Counted from the stretch's first letter, positions 1 to 9,305 are shown. The stretch: DNA of 44,909 nt from DAONJL01 sp035405645 [NCBI: bacterium] (GCA_035405645.1 DAONJL010000015.1:1-44909); one strand, 5' to 3'. Numbers and translations: made by a program. The notes: a model not told the origin generated them from the letters alone.

Positions 1-18
1 TTTATTTTTTGTTTCCAT
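1..18 (-). CDS. 5' end of a gene running off the left edge (6 codons)
   Basis: On the minus strand an ATG at 18-16 opens a frame reading M-E-T-K-N-K to the window edge. Only the textbook promoter ending six bases before this ATG supports it as a start. There is no Shine-Dalgarno sequence, and none could fit if transcription starts at the A of the ATG. The product cannot be identified from six residues. Confidence 0.35.
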
Positions 19-24
19 ATTTTT

Positions 25-52
25 ATTATAGCAATTATCAGTAAATTGTCAA
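25..52 (-). promoter_or_regulatory. Sigma-70 promoter, possibly leaderless
   Basis: On the minus strand TTGACA (52-47), a 16-base spacer and TATAAT (30-25) are both perfect consensus. The expected start point, about seven bases past the -10, is the A of the ATG at 18. It faces away from the hemW promoter. Confidence 0.7.
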
Positions 53-111
53 TAATATTATTTAATGTATCTTGAAAAAATAATTTGAATAAAAAAATTT
101 TTTAAAAATGC

Positions 112-140
112 TTGAAAATTATTTATGAAATAAAGATAAT
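112..140 (+). promoter_or_regulatory. Promoter of hemW, possibly leaderless
   Basis: TTGAAA (112-117), a 17-base spacer and GATAAT (135-140). The hemW ATG at 149 begins only eight bases after the -10, so the transcript would carry a 5' leader of about zero to two bases. No Shine-Dalgarno sequence is present. Confidence 0.55.
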
Positions 141-148
141 TAAAAAAT

Positions 149-1204
149 ATGAACCTATATATACATATTCCTTTTTGCTTATCACGCTGTAATTATTGTC
201 ATTACACATCATTTGTAATAAAAAAAGATAATGAAAAAATAAAAGAATATTTTGCTGCATTAAAAAAAGAATTTCAAACAAGAGAAATAGATAAAATAGA
301 TACTATTTATTTTGGTGGAGGTACACCATCATTAGTTCCAACAATTATTTTAGAAAATTTTTTAAACAAAATTTATCCAAAATTTATAAATTCCAAAATA
401 GAAATTACAATGGAAGTAAATCCACGAAATATAAATGAAGAATATATAAAAGAAATAAGTAAAATAGGAATAAATCGAATTAGTATTGGAATTCAATCAT
501 TTGCTTATGAAAATGTATTAAAAAAATTAAATAGAAAATATGATAATTTTCAAGAAAAAGATTTAGATATAGTTTTCAAATATTTTACTAATGTAAATTT
601 TGATATAATCCAGCAGTTACCTTTTACTGACTATAAAATATTTAAAAATGACTTAAAAAAAGCATTTAGTTATCCAATAAAACATATAGCAATTTATGAA
701 TATGAAAATTATAATAATTTAGAGAATGTACAAAAAGGCGAAGAAATTGAAAGAATGGAAAAATATAAAACATATATATTAAATAAGAATAAATTTGAAA
801 GATATGAAATAAGTAATTATGCCAAAAAAGGTTACTATTGCAAACACAATTTAGATTTCTGGTTATGGAAAGATTATATAGGACTTGGATGTTCTGCTGT
901 AAGTCAGGTAAAAAACATTATTCGAGAAAATCCTTATAATTTAAAAGATTATTTTAATGGTAAATATAAAGAATATAAATTAACAGAAAAAGAAATATTA
1001 GATAATTTTTTAGCCAGGAAATTAAGAACAAAATTTGGTTTTACAAAAAAAGAATTTAAAAAATTTTTTAAAATAAATTTTAAAATAAAGAGAGAATATA
1101 AAAAATTCTTTGTAAAAGACAACAAAAGAATAATATTAAATAGAAAAGGAATGGATTTTATTGGTCTATTAATGAAATCTTATTTTTTCAATGAAGAATT
1201 TTAA
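149..1204 (+). CDS. hemW: HemW-like radical SAM protein
   Basis: A 351-residue radical SAM protein of the HemN/HemW family. The 4Fe-4S motif is Cys10-x3-Cys14-x2-Cys17, followed by GGGTPS at 56-61 (SAM binding) and an EVNP segment. The short N-terminus (MNLYIHIPFC) and overall length fit HemW, a heme chaperone, better than the longer coproporphyrinogen dehydrogenase HemN. Older annotation often calls such proteins coproporphyrinogen III oxidase, and sequence alone does not prove which activity it has. The C-terminal part, corresponding to the HemN_C region, is Lys/Phe rich. The start has no Shine-Dalgarno site and lies almost on the -10 box. It is transcribed alone, before the ribosomal cluster. 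Confidence 0.85.
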   Translation: MNLYIHIPFCLSRCNYCHYTSFVIKKDNEKIKEYFAALKKEFQTREIDKIDTIYFGGGTPSLVPTIILENFLNKIYPKFINSKIEITMEVNPRNINEEYIKEISKIGINRISIGIQSFAYENVLKKLNRKYDNFQEKDLDIVFKYFTNVNFDIIQQLPFTDYKIFKNDLKKAFSYPIKHIAIYEYENYNNLENVQKGEEIERMEKYKTYILNKNKFERYEISNYAKKGYYCKHNLDFWLWKDYIGLGCSAVSQVKNIIRENPYNLKDYFNGKYKEYKLTEKEILDNFLARKLRTKFGFTKKEFKKFFKINFKIKREYKKFFVKDNKRIILNRKGMDFIGLLMKSYFFNEEF

Positions 1205-1258
1205 TATAAAAAGATTGAAAACTTTTAAACTCATTTAAAAAAAATTTAAAATTTTTTC

Positions 1259-1287
1259 TTGATTATTTTTTAAAATTATATTATTAT
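1259..1287 (+). promoter_or_regulatory. Candidate promoter for the rpsB leader
   Basis: TTGATT (1259-1264), a 17-base spacer and TATTAT (1282-1287), preceded by the TTTTTC found before several -35 boxes here. It would give a leader of about 130 bases before rpsB. A competing candidate is TTGATG (1317-1322), 16 bases, TATAAA (1339-1344), which would start inside the predicted structure. Confidence 0.4.
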
Positions 1288-1320
1288 TATTATTTATTTT
1301 AATATTTTCACACTTTTTGA

Positions 1321-1401
1321 TGTGCAAACGGTGTATGGTATAAACGAAAGTTAATACCATATATGTAGCACAAATGAAAAAAGTGGTAGAAAAAAACCGT
1401 T
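1321..1401 (+). promoter_or_regulatory. Structured rpsB leader, possible S2 autoregulatory element
   Basis: Three complementary pairs lie just before rpsB. TATGGTAT (1334-1341) pairs with ATACCATA (1354-1361) around a 12-base loop. AACGGT (1327-1332) pairs with ACCGTT (1396-1401) enclosing that hairpin. TGTGC (1321-1325) pairs with GCACA (1368-1372), which crosses the second helix and would make a pseudoknot. The structure ends eight bases before the strong ribosome site at 1410-1417. Feedback control of rpsB-tsf by S2 through the 5' leader is known in other bacteria; that this is the same kind of element is inference. Confidence 0.5.
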
Positions 1402-1426
1402 AATCAGGAAAGGAGGTGAAACAGAG

Positions 1427-2242
1427 ATGGTAAAAGTTGTAATGAAACAATTATTAGAAGCAGGTGTTCATTTTGGCCATCAACCAAGAAAATGGAATCC
1501 AAAAATGAAACCTTATATTTTTACAAGTAGAAAAAATCTACATATAATAGATTTACAGCAAACAATGCGTAGTTTAAAAAATGCACTAGCTTTTACAACA
1601 GAACTAACTTCAAAAGGCGAATACTTATTATTTGTTGGCACGAAAAAACAAGCACAAGCAACAATTGAAGAACAAGCTAAAAGATGTGGTATGCCTTATG
1701 TAAATCAAAGATGGTTAGGCGGCACATTAACAAATTTCGAAACAATAAGAAAAAGTGTATTGAAATTATTAGATTTAAGAAAAAAATCAGCATCAGGTTT
1801 CTTTGATAAATTAGCAAATAAAGAAGCATCAAAATTAAAAAAAGAGTTACAAAAAAAAGAAAAATTATTAAGTGGAATTGCAAATATGGATAAATTGCCT
1901 GGTGCTTTATTCCTAATTGATCCAAAACGCGATGAAATTGCTGTTTTTGAAGCAAGAAAATTAAAAATTCCAGTTATTGGTGTGATGGATTCAAATTGTG
2001 ACCCTGATTTAGTTGATATTGGTATTCCTGGTAATGATGATGCAATTAGAGCAATTAAATTATTCTGTGAATCTTTTGCTGAAGCTGTAATTGAAGGTAG
2101 AACAATTTATGAACAAACAAAGAAAGCCGAAACCGAGGCAAAAACAGAAAACTCACAGGCAACTGTAAATGAAAATGATGACATTGATGAGCACAATGAA
2201 AATAATGAAGAGTATGAGGAAGATGATGATGAAAATTATTAA
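1427..2242 (+). CDS. rpsB: 30S ribosomal protein S2
   Basis: Ribosomal protein S2, a small-subunit protein bound between head and body of the 30S particle. The opening (LLEAGVHFGHQPRKWNPKM), RWLGGTLTNF and a VIGVMDSNCDPD segment are diagnostic. At 271 residues it is slightly long because of an Asp/Glu/Asn-rich acidic tail covering roughly the last 35 residues. The start is set by the strong site AGGAGGTG nine bases upstream. It heads the rpsB-tsf transcript behind a structured leader. Confidence 0.97.
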   Translation: MVKVVMKQLLEAGVHFGHQPRKWNPKMKPYIFTSRKNLHIIDLQQTMRSLKNALAFTTELTSKGEYLLFVGTKKQAQATIEEQAKRCGMPYVNQRWLGGTLTNFETIRKSVLKLLDLRKKSASGFFDKLANKEASKLKKELQKKEKLLSGIANMDKLPGALFLIDPKRDEIAVFEARKLKIPVIGVMDSNCDPDLVDIGIPGNDDAIRAIKLFCESFAEAVIEGRTIYEQTKKAETEAKTENSQATVNENDDIDEHNENNEEYEEDDDENY

Positions 2243-2260
2243 AAAGGAGTTGAACTAATT

Positions 2261-2926
2261 ATGGAAATTTCAGCAAGTGATGTAAAAAAATTGAGAGAAA
2301 TAACTGGCGCTGGTATGATGGACTGCAAAAAAGCATTGCAAGAAAATAATGGTGATATAGAAAAATCCATTGAATATTTAAGAAAAAAAGGATTATTAAA
2401 AGCAGCAGAAAAGTCAAGCAGAATTGCTGCTCAAGGTATTGTTGATGCTTATATTCATAGTAATAATAAAATCGGTGTTTTAATTGAAGTAAATTCTGAA
2501 ACTGATTTTGTTGCAAGAAATCCTGAATTTAAAGAATTTGTGCATAATCTATGTCTTCACATTGCTGCTTCTGCACCTGAATTTATTAATACTTCTGATA
2601 TACCAGCAGCAATAATTGAAAAAGAAAAAGAAATATATTTAGAACAATTTAAAAATTCAGGAAAACCAGCAAATGTTATTGAAAATATTGTTCAAGGTAA
2701 AATTGAAAAAGAATTTTATAAAGCAAAATGCTTGATGGAACAGGATTATGTCAAAGACCCTTCAATAACAATAAAAACTTTATTAACAAACTTAATAGCA
2801 AAATTAGGAGAAAATATTGTAATTAGAAGATTTGTGCGCTGGCAGGTTGGTGAAGGTATAGAGAAAAAAGAAGAAAATTTTGCTGAAGAAGTAAAAAAAC
2901 AAATTGAAGCATCACAAAAAAAGTAA
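2261..2926 (+). CDS. tsf: Elongation factor Ts
   Basis: EF-Ts, the nucleotide exchange factor that releases GDP from EF-Tu. The N-terminal UBA-like helical domain (LREITGAGMMDCKKAL, 11-26) and the TDFVARN motif (81-87) that contacts EF-Tu are clear. At 221 residues it is a short-form EF-Ts, between the roughly 196-residue Thermus and 283-residue E. coli proteins. The ribosome site AAGGAG precedes the ATG. It follows rpsB by 18 bases and is closed by an intrinsic terminator at 2938-2967. Confidence 0.97.
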   Translation: MEISASDVKKLREITGAGMMDCKKALQENNGDIEKSIEYLRKKGLLKAAEKSSRIAAQGIVDAYIHSNNKIGVLIEVNSETDFVARNPEFKEFVHNLCLHIAASAPEFINTSDIPAAIIEKEKEIYLEQFKNSGKPANVIENIVQGKIEKEFYKAKCLMEQDYVKDPSITIKTLLTNLIAKLGENIVIRRFVRWQVGEGIEKKEENFAEEVKKQIEASQKK

Positions 2927-2937
2927 ATTATTATTCA

Positions 2938-2967
2938 GGCAAAGAGGTTACAACCTCTTTGCCTTTT
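2938..2967 (+). terminator. Intrinsic terminator after tsf
   Basis: A 12-base inverted repeat, GGCAAAGAGGTT (2938-2949) and AACCTCTTTGCC (2952-2963), is followed by TTTT and further T-rich sequence. It would end or attenuate the rpsB-tsf transcript. The next gene, pyrH, begins only 10 bases after the T run. Confidence 0.85.
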
Positions 2968-2977
2968 ACATTTTTAT

Positions 2978-3694
2978 ATGAAATATAAAAATATTTTAAT
3001 AAAAATAAGTGGTGAGGCATTAGCGGGTGAAAAGAGTAGCAGTAATGGAATTGATGAAAAATTATTAGGAAATTTTTGTAAAGATTTAATAAACATACAA
3101 AAAAAGAAAATTGGAATTTCAATAGTAATTGGTGGTGGCAATATTTTTCGTGGTTTAAAAGGTACAAAAGTTGGTTTTGATAGAATTTATGGTGATTATA
3201 TGGGTATGCTTGCCACTGCTATAAATGCACTTGCTTTTAAATCTTTTCTTGAATCTCTTAATTCAAAAGTTGAAATATTTTCTTCTTTTAAAATTGGTTC
3301 TTTTATAAAAGAATATGAAATCAAAGAAGCACGAAAATTATTAAAAGAGAATTATATTATTATTTTAGCAGGTGGTTTAGGTCATCCTTTTTTTACTACT
3401 GATACTACTGCTGCATTAAGAGCAATAGAATTAAGTGCTGATATTTTAATAAAAGCGACAAAAGTAGATGGCGTGTATGATAAAGACCCTATGCTTTTTA
3501 ATGATGCTAAAAAATATGATTATCTTGATTATCAAACTGCAATAAATAAAAAATTACAGGTAATGGATTTAACTGCTATTTCATTATGTATGGAAAACAA
3601 TTTACCTATTTGTGTATTAAATATTTTTAAAAAAGATTGTTTAATAAATTTTTTATCAGGTAAAAAAATTGGTTCAATTATAGGAGGTGATTAA
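2978..3694 (+). CDS. pyrH: UMP kinase
   Basis: Uridylate kinase of the amino-acid-kinase fold, converting UMP to UDP. Signs are the opening KNILIKISGEALAG, the IGGGNIFRG loop, LGHPFFTTDTTAALRA and a KVDGVYDKDP segment. At 238 residues it has the usual length. It sits in the standard rpsB-tsf-pyrH-frr order, but a strong hairpin terminator ends just before it and no Shine-Dalgarno sequence precedes the ATG. Its expression must rely on read-through or on a promoter I cannot identify. Its 3' end carries the GGAGGTGA ribosome site for frr, and the frr ATG directly abuts its stop codon. Confidence 0.96.
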   Translation: MKYKNILIKISGEALAGEKSSSNGIDEKLLGNFCKDLINIQKKKIGISIVIGGGNIFRGLKGTKVGFDRIYGDYMGMLATAINALAFKSFLESLNSKVEIFSSFKIGSFIKEYEIKEARKLLKENYIIILAGGLGHPFFTTDTTAALRAIELSADILIKATKVDGVYDKDPMLFNDAKKYDYLDYQTAINKKLQVMDLTAISLCMENNLPICVLNIFKKDCLINFLSGKKIGSIIGGD

Positions 3695-4431
<737 letters not shown>

Positions 4432-4449
4432 AATTTTTATTTATTATTC

Positions 4450-4479
4450 GGGTTGCTATTATTACGCAACCCTTTTTTT
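4450..4479 (+). terminator. Intrinsic terminator after the ferredoxin gene
   Basis: GGGTTGC (4450-4456) pairs with GCAACCC (4466-4472) and is followed by seven T residues. It would end the pyrH-frr-ferredoxin transcript; uppS starts only eight bases after the T run. Confidence 0.85.
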
Positions 4480-4487
4480 ATTATTCT

Positions 4488-5231
4488 ATGCTCGAAGAAA
4501 AATTAAAAATTATTTTCCAAAAAAAAGAAGCAATACCAAAACACATTGCAATTATTATGGATGGTAATGGTAGATGGGCCAAAAAAAGAGGTCTTCCAAG
4601 AGTATTTGGTCATAATGAAGGTATTAAAACTGTTCGTAGAATGTGTGAAATCTGTTCTGAATTAAATGAAGTAAAAGTTCTTACTCTTTATGCTTTTTCA
4701 ACTGAAAATTGGAAAAGACCAGAACGCGAAATTAAAATCCTTATGCACCTTTTTGATAGATTTTTAAAATATGAAATTGATGAAATGAATGCTAATGATA
4801 TTAAATTAAACATCATTGGTGATATTACAAAATTACCGTTATTTGTGCAAAAAGAAATACATTATGCTTTAGAACAAACAAAAAATAATAAAAAATTTAT
4901 TTTAAATCTTGCAGTTAATTATGGTAGTCAATTAGAAATAATTGAAGCAGTAAAAAAAATAATAGAAGCAAAAATTCCTGCAAGTGATATTACACCTGAA
5001 TTATTTGAAAAATTCTTATATACTGCAAATTTTCCACCAGTAGATTTACTAATTAGAACAAGCGGTGAATTAAGAATTAGTAATTTTTTACTCTGGCAAA
5101 TTGCTTATGCTGAAATCTTTGTTACTAATACTCTCTGGCCTGATTTTTCAAAAGAAGAATTTTTAGATATTATTATCAATTATCAAAATCGTGAAAGAAG
5201 GTTTGGCGGTATAAATCTAAATGAAAATTAG
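4488..5231 (+). CDS. uppS: Undecaprenyl diphosphate synthase
   Basis: Cis-prenyltransferase that elongates farnesyl diphosphate to the C55 lipid carrier for peptidoglycan and surface glycans. The catalytic Asp25 lies in IIMDGNGRW (22-30); YAFSTENWKRP and RTSGELRISNF (190-200) are family signatures. Length 247 is normal. The ATG at 4488 has no Shine-Dalgarno sequence and lies eight bases past a terminator T run, so its transcription start is unclear. It overlaps cdsA by 11 bases. Confidence 0.96.
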   Translation: MLEEKLKIIFQKKEAIPKHIAIIMDGNGRWAKKRGLPRVFGHNEGIKTVRRMCEICSELNEVKVLTLYAFSTENWKRPEREIKILMHLFDRFLKYEIDEMNANDIKLNIIGDITKLPLFVQKEIHYALEQTKNNKKFILNLAVNYGSQLEIIEAVKKIIEAKIPASDITPELFEKFLYTANFPPVDLLIRTSGELRISNFLLWQIAYAEIFVTNTLWPDFSKEEFLDIIINYQNRERRFGGINLNEN

Positions 5232-5988
5232 AATTATTACTGCTGCTATTACTATTCCTTTATTTTTATTTATAATTTATCTTGCTGGTATTTATCTTAA
5301 AATTTTGCTTCTTATATTTTCATTACTTGCTCTTTTTGAACTATTTAAAATTATTAAACCACAAATAAATTATTTTCTTAAAGTTATCACTTTTATTTCT
5401 GCTGCAATTATTATTTTTTTTAATACAGAACAAATTTATTTACTAATTCTTTGCCTTTTATTTTTCATTATGGTTTTTGAAGTAAATAAAGAAAACATTG
5501 TATTTTCCGCTGCTATTATAACCTTTATGATTATTTATTCAACAATTGGTTTTTTTTATTTTTATAAATTTCGTGTTAATTATGGCTTTTCCCTTCTTCT
5601 TCTTCTTCTTACTGATATATGGGTTTGTGATACTGCGGCTTATTTTTTTGGTATTAAATTTGGTAAACATAAATTAGCACCACAAATTAGTCCTAAAAAA
5701 AGTATCGAAGGTTTTTTGGCAGGCTTTATTTTTGCTTTTATTTATGCTTTCTTTTTCCATTTGTTTTTTAATAAATTCTATTCATTTTCACTTTTTCAAA
5801 TTTTTATTATTCCTTTAATTGTTGGTATTTTTGGGCAAATTGGTGATTTATTTGAATCATTAATAAAACGAAGTGCTGATATAAAAGATAGTGGAAAAAT
5901 ATTACCAGGTCACGGCGGAATTTTAGATAGATTTGATAGTTTGATTTTTTCGCTTCCTTTAATTTACATTATATTTTCTTATTTTTAA
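5221..5988 (+). CDS. cdsA: Phosphatidate cytidylyltransferase
   Basis: CDP-diglyceride synthase, an integral membrane enzyme making CDP-diacylglycerol from phosphatidate and CTP. It has about seven or eight hydrophobic helices and the C-terminal signature GHGGILDRFDS near residues 230-240. Length 255 is typical. It begins inside uppS and ends tail-to-tail with the minus-strand gene, the two stops sharing TTAA (5985-5988). Confidence 0.93.
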   Translation: MKIRIITAAITIPLFLFIIYLAGIYLKILLLIFSLLALFELFKIIKPQINYFLKVITFISAAIIIFFNTEQIYLLILCLLFFIMVFEVNKENIVFSAAIITFMIIYSTIGFFYFYKFRVNYGFSLLLLLLTDIWVCDTAAYFFGIKFGKHKLAPQISPKKSIEGFLAGFIFAFIYAFFFHLFFNKFYSFSLFQIFIIPLIVGIFGQIGDLFESLIKRSADIKDSGKILPGHGGILDRFDSLIFSLPLIYIIFSYF

Positions 5989-7409
5989 TTTTTAATAAAA
6001 ACAAAATATTTTGGTGAACTGAATTCAGATAAATATTTCATTTTTTTTAAAATCATTTCTCTTAATTCTTTTGAAATCATTCTATTATTAAAAAATTCTT
6101 TTTGCAAGGTAAAAAAGATAAAATTCGAATGATTTTCAAAATATTCTAAAAAAGAATTTTTACCTGTTATTATTATTTTCCCTGTATAATAACATCTATT
6201 TATATTTTTTTCATTTATCAAATCTTTATAATATTCTTCTCTAAATACTGTTATATTTTTATCTGGTTTAAAATAATAACAAATAATCGGATTTGTTGTA
6301 AGAATATCTGTAATTTCTTTATCATTTAATCTTTTAAATTTTTCAAAATTTATTCTTGTTGGGTCAAAAAAATAAAAATATTCTGTCTTATATTTTATGT
6401 AATTTGTTAAGAAAATCAAAAAAATAAATAAAAAAAATAATATCTTCTTTTTGCCAAACAAAACTAATTCAGAAATAACAAATAATAAAATTAACGGCGA
6501 AATAATGTATAACAATCTAATATTTTTAATAAATGTAAAAGAAAGAAAAAAATAGATTAAAAACAATGGAAAAAATAATTGAAATAATATTTTTTTATTT
6601 CTTGATTTGACAAAAAAAATAATAAAAAAAATCGTAAGCACAGGAAAATAAATAAATAAATTTTTTAAATAATAAAAAGGATTATTTAAAATAAAAAATC
6701 TTTTTAAATGATTAAAAATAATATAAATAGATTTTTCATTACTTGCTAAAAAAAGATGAAAGAGAAAAATAAAGATAATACTAATTAATAAAAAAAACTT
6801 TTTATAACAAAATTCTCTATTATAAAAAAAATTGATAATTAAAAAAGATATTAAAAAAAGCCAAAAAAAAGGACCAATAATAATTCCAGATAAAATTAAA
6901 TAGATAATTAAAAAAGAAAATTTAACATTATTAAAAAAAAGCCAAAGAAAAATTATAAAAAACAAAATATAACTTTCATAAAATCTACCATCAATAGACA
7001 AATAAAAAAATGATAAATCAAATAAAAAAATAGAAATACCAATAATAACAATGGAAAAAAACAATAAATTTTTTATCTCGTTAGCAGTTAATTTTATAAT
7101 TAAAAAATAAAGTAGAATAGATGATATAGAATGTAAAAAAATATTTGGTAATCTAATAATTAACTGATCCTCATTAACAAAATACGAAAATATTTTGCTT
7201 AAATAAAAATGAAATAAATAAAAAATATAATGATTATTTGAAGGCAGATGCGGAATTGAATTTTCAAAATTAATTGATTTTACTATTAATATTGAGATAA
7301 TTTCATCTATTCTTAAATCTATCTTTTTAGCTTGCTTGATTGCGAATAAAAAATAAATAAGAATTAAAATGAATAAAATAGCGAAAAAAAAATAATTTCT
7401 TTTTGGCAT
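5985..7409 (-). CDS. GT-C family membrane glycosyltransferase (PMT/ArnT-like)
   Basis: A 474-residue protein made almost entirely of transmembrane helices. After the first helix the luminal-type loop carries Asp-Glu (IDEIISILI), the usual acidic pair of dolichyl/undecaprenyl-phosphate sugar transferases, and IIRLPNIFLHSISSILLYFL matches the RLPs helix typical of the PMT/GT39-like superfamily. It presumably transfers a sugar from a polyprenyl phosphate carrier on the outer face of the inner membrane; the acceptor is unknown. There is no Shine-Dalgarno sequence. It follows the methyltransferase gene by seven bases and shares TTAA stops with cdsA. Confidence 0.65.
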   Translation of the reverse strand: MPKRNYFFFAILFILILIYFLFAIKQAKKIDLRIDEIISILIVKSINFENSIPHLPSNNHYIFYLFHFYLSKIFSYFVNEDQLIIRLPNIFLHSISSILLYFLIIKLTANEIKNLLFFSIVIIGISIFLFDLSFFYLSIDGRFYESYILFFIIFLWLFFNNVKFSFLIIYLILSGIIIGPFFWLFLISFLIINFFYNREFCYKKFFLLISIIFIFLFHLFLASNEKSIYIIFNHLKRFFILNNPFYYLKNLFIYFPVLTIFFIIFFVKSRNKKILFQLFFPLFLIYFFLSFTFIKNIRLLYIISPLILLFVISELVLFGKKKILFFLFIFLIFLTNYIKYKTEYFYFFDPTRINFEKFKRLNDKEITDILTTNPIICYYFKPDKNITVFREEYYKDLINEKNINRCYYTGKIIITGKNSFLEYFENHSNFIFFTLQKEFFNNRMISKELREMILKKMKYLSEFSSPKYFVFIKN

Positions 7410-7416
7410 TTAGTTT

Positions 7417-8025
7417 TTATTTTTTAGTTCTTGCACAAATTATTTTTTTACCACCAAAAATTTTTAAAAAAGTTCTTTCTAAAAATTTCTCAAGTTTAAT
7501 TAATAAATTAGCTGGCAAAAATAAAAAATAATCAATCTTATTTATTTTATATTTATTTTCTAATAAACATTTTTTTAAATTTCTAAATCGTAAATTTTCA
7601 TCTCTTTTAAAACCAAATAAAAATGAATATGGATTTAATATATTTGGTTCAATCATAATTACATTTTCACTAACTCTTTTTATTTCCTGTAATAAATCAT
7701 TTATATTTTTAATGTGATGAACAACATCATTTAAAAAAATGAATTTGAATGTATTATTTTTAAAAGGCAAAAATAAAGCATTTGCAATAATAAATTTTTT
7801 TTTGTTTTTTACTTTGACTTGATTAAAATCAATTTCTAAACCTATTACATCATAACCTTTAAAAATTAAATATTCATAAAGAAAACCAGTGCCAGAACCA
7901 ATTTCCAATATTTTATCATTTTTATTAGGCTTTGCTAATTCTAAAAATTTTTCAGCAGCACGAATTTGATTTCTCTGTCCAAAATAATCATCTAAATTTC
8001 TGATTTCATATAAATTTATATTCAT
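7417..8025 (-). CDS. Class I SAM-dependent methyltransferase
   Basis: A 202-residue Rossmann-fold methyltransferase. Motif I is ILEIGSGTGFLYEYL, followed by an acidic strand end (GLEIDF), the FIIANALFLPFKNNTF segment and the FLNDVVHHI strand typical of Methyltransf_11 proteins. The substrate is unknown. Between proA and a polyprenyl-sugar transferase, it may act on a lipid or glycan. The gap to proA is one base, so the three minus-strand genes form an operon. Confidence 0.8.
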   Translation of the reverse strand: MNINLYEIRNLDDYFGQRNQIRAAEKFLELAKPNKNDKILEIGSGTGFLYEYLIFKGYDVIGLEIDFNQVKVKNKKKFIIANALFLPFKNNTFKFIFLNDVVHHIKNINDLLQEIKRVSENVIMIEPNILNPYSFLFGFKRDENLRFRNLKKCLLENKYKINKIDYFLFLPANLLIKLEKFLERTFLKIFGGKKIICARTKK

Positions 8026-8026
8026 T

Positions 8027-9274
8027 TTATTCTCTTATTTCGCCATTACCAAAAACTATAAATTTTTGTGTTGTTAATTCTTTTAAGCCCATTGGTCCAC
8101 GAGCGTGTAATTTATCTGTGCTAATTCCAATTTCAGCTCCTAATCCAAATTGTCCCCCATCACTAAATCTTGTTGAAGCATTTATTAATACTGTTGATGA
8201 ATCAACTTCTTTTAAAAATTGCATACCTTTTTGATAATTATTTGTAAGTATTGAATCTGTATGTTTTGAACTATACTTGTTTATATGTGCTATTGCTTCG
8301 TCAAGATTATTTACTACTTTTATTGTTAATATTAAATCAAGATATTCAGCATACCAATCTTCTTCTGTTGCTTTTTTTATTTGTGGTAATATTTTACAAC
8401 TTATCTCGCAACCTCTTAATTCTACTTCTTTTAATTTTTCACTTAATATAGGTAAAAATTTTTCTGCTATATTTTTATGAACCAACACTTTTTCAACTGC
8501 ATTACATACAGCTGGCCTTTGCAATTTTGCATTTCTAATAATTCTAATAGCATCATCAAAATTATAATCTTCCTCAACATAAATATGACAAACGCCTTTA
8601 TAATGTTTCAAAACTGGTATTTTAGACTTTTCAACAACATGTCTTATTAATCCTTCGCCACCGCGTGGTATTATTAAATCAATATATTCTTCTTGTTCTA
8701 ACATTACATCAATTGCTTCTCGTGCTGGCGTCATTAAATATGAAATAATGTATTCATTTAGTTTCATTTCTTTTAATGCATTTTTCATTGCTTCTATTAT
8801 TGCTATATTTGAATTATATGATTCACTACCACCTCGTAATATTACACTATTTCCTGCTTTTATACATAATACAGCAGCATCAACTGTAACATTTGGTCGT
8901 GCTTCATATATAATACCAATTACTCCAATTGGCACTCGCATTCGACCAACAATTATATTTGATGGTCTTCTTATAAAATCACTCATCTCATAAACAGGGT
9001 CTGGTAAATTTATTATTTCATTTATTCCATTCACCATTTCAGTAAATCTTTTTTCAGTTAATAATAACCTATCCAGCATTGCTTTATTTAAGCCTTTTTT
9101 TTCTCCATTGCTTATATCAATCTGATTTTGCGCCATTATTTTTTCTCTTGAATTTATTAAATTTTTCTGAATATTTTTTAATAATTCATTTTTTTCTTTT
9201 GTTGTTAATTTTGCAATTGTATATGATGATTCGCGAACTTTTTTACATAATTCAATTATCTCATTTCTTTCCAT
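8027..9274 (-). CDS. proA: Gamma-glutamyl phosphate reductase
   Basis: Glutamate-5-semialdehyde dehydrogenase, the second step of proline synthesis, reducing gamma-glutamyl phosphate with NADPH. The catalytic Cys257 lies in RPAVCNAVEKVLVH; IYEARPNVTVDAA and the glycine-rich AGNSVILRGGSE are typical. Length 415 is normal. AAGGAG lies a few bases before the ATG. proB, its usual neighbour, is not in the window. It is the promoter-proximal gene of a minus-strand operon. Confidence 0.96.
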   Translation of the reverse strand: MERNEIIELCKKVRESSYTIAKLTTKEKNELLKNIQKNLINSREKIMAQNQIDISNGEKKGLNKAMLDRLLLTEKRFTEMVNGINEIINLPDPVYEMSDFIRRPSNIIVGRMRVPIGVIGIIYEARPNVTVDAAVLCIKAGNSVILRGGSESYNSNIAIIEAMKNALKEMKLNEYIISYLMTPAREAIDVMLEQEEYIDLIIPRGGEGLIRHVVEKSKIPVLKHYKGVCHIYVEEDYNFDDAIRIIRNAKLQRPAVCNAVEKVLVHKNIAEKFLPILSEKLKEVELRGCEISCKILPQIKKATEEDWYAEYLDLILTIKVVNNLDEAIAHINKYSSKHTDSILTNNYQKGMQFLKEVDSSTVLINASTRFSDGGQFGLGAEIGISTDKLHARGPMGLKELTTQKFIVFGNGEIRE

Positions 9275-9305
9275 TCATTTTTCTCCTTTCTTTTTATTTT
9301 TTTTA

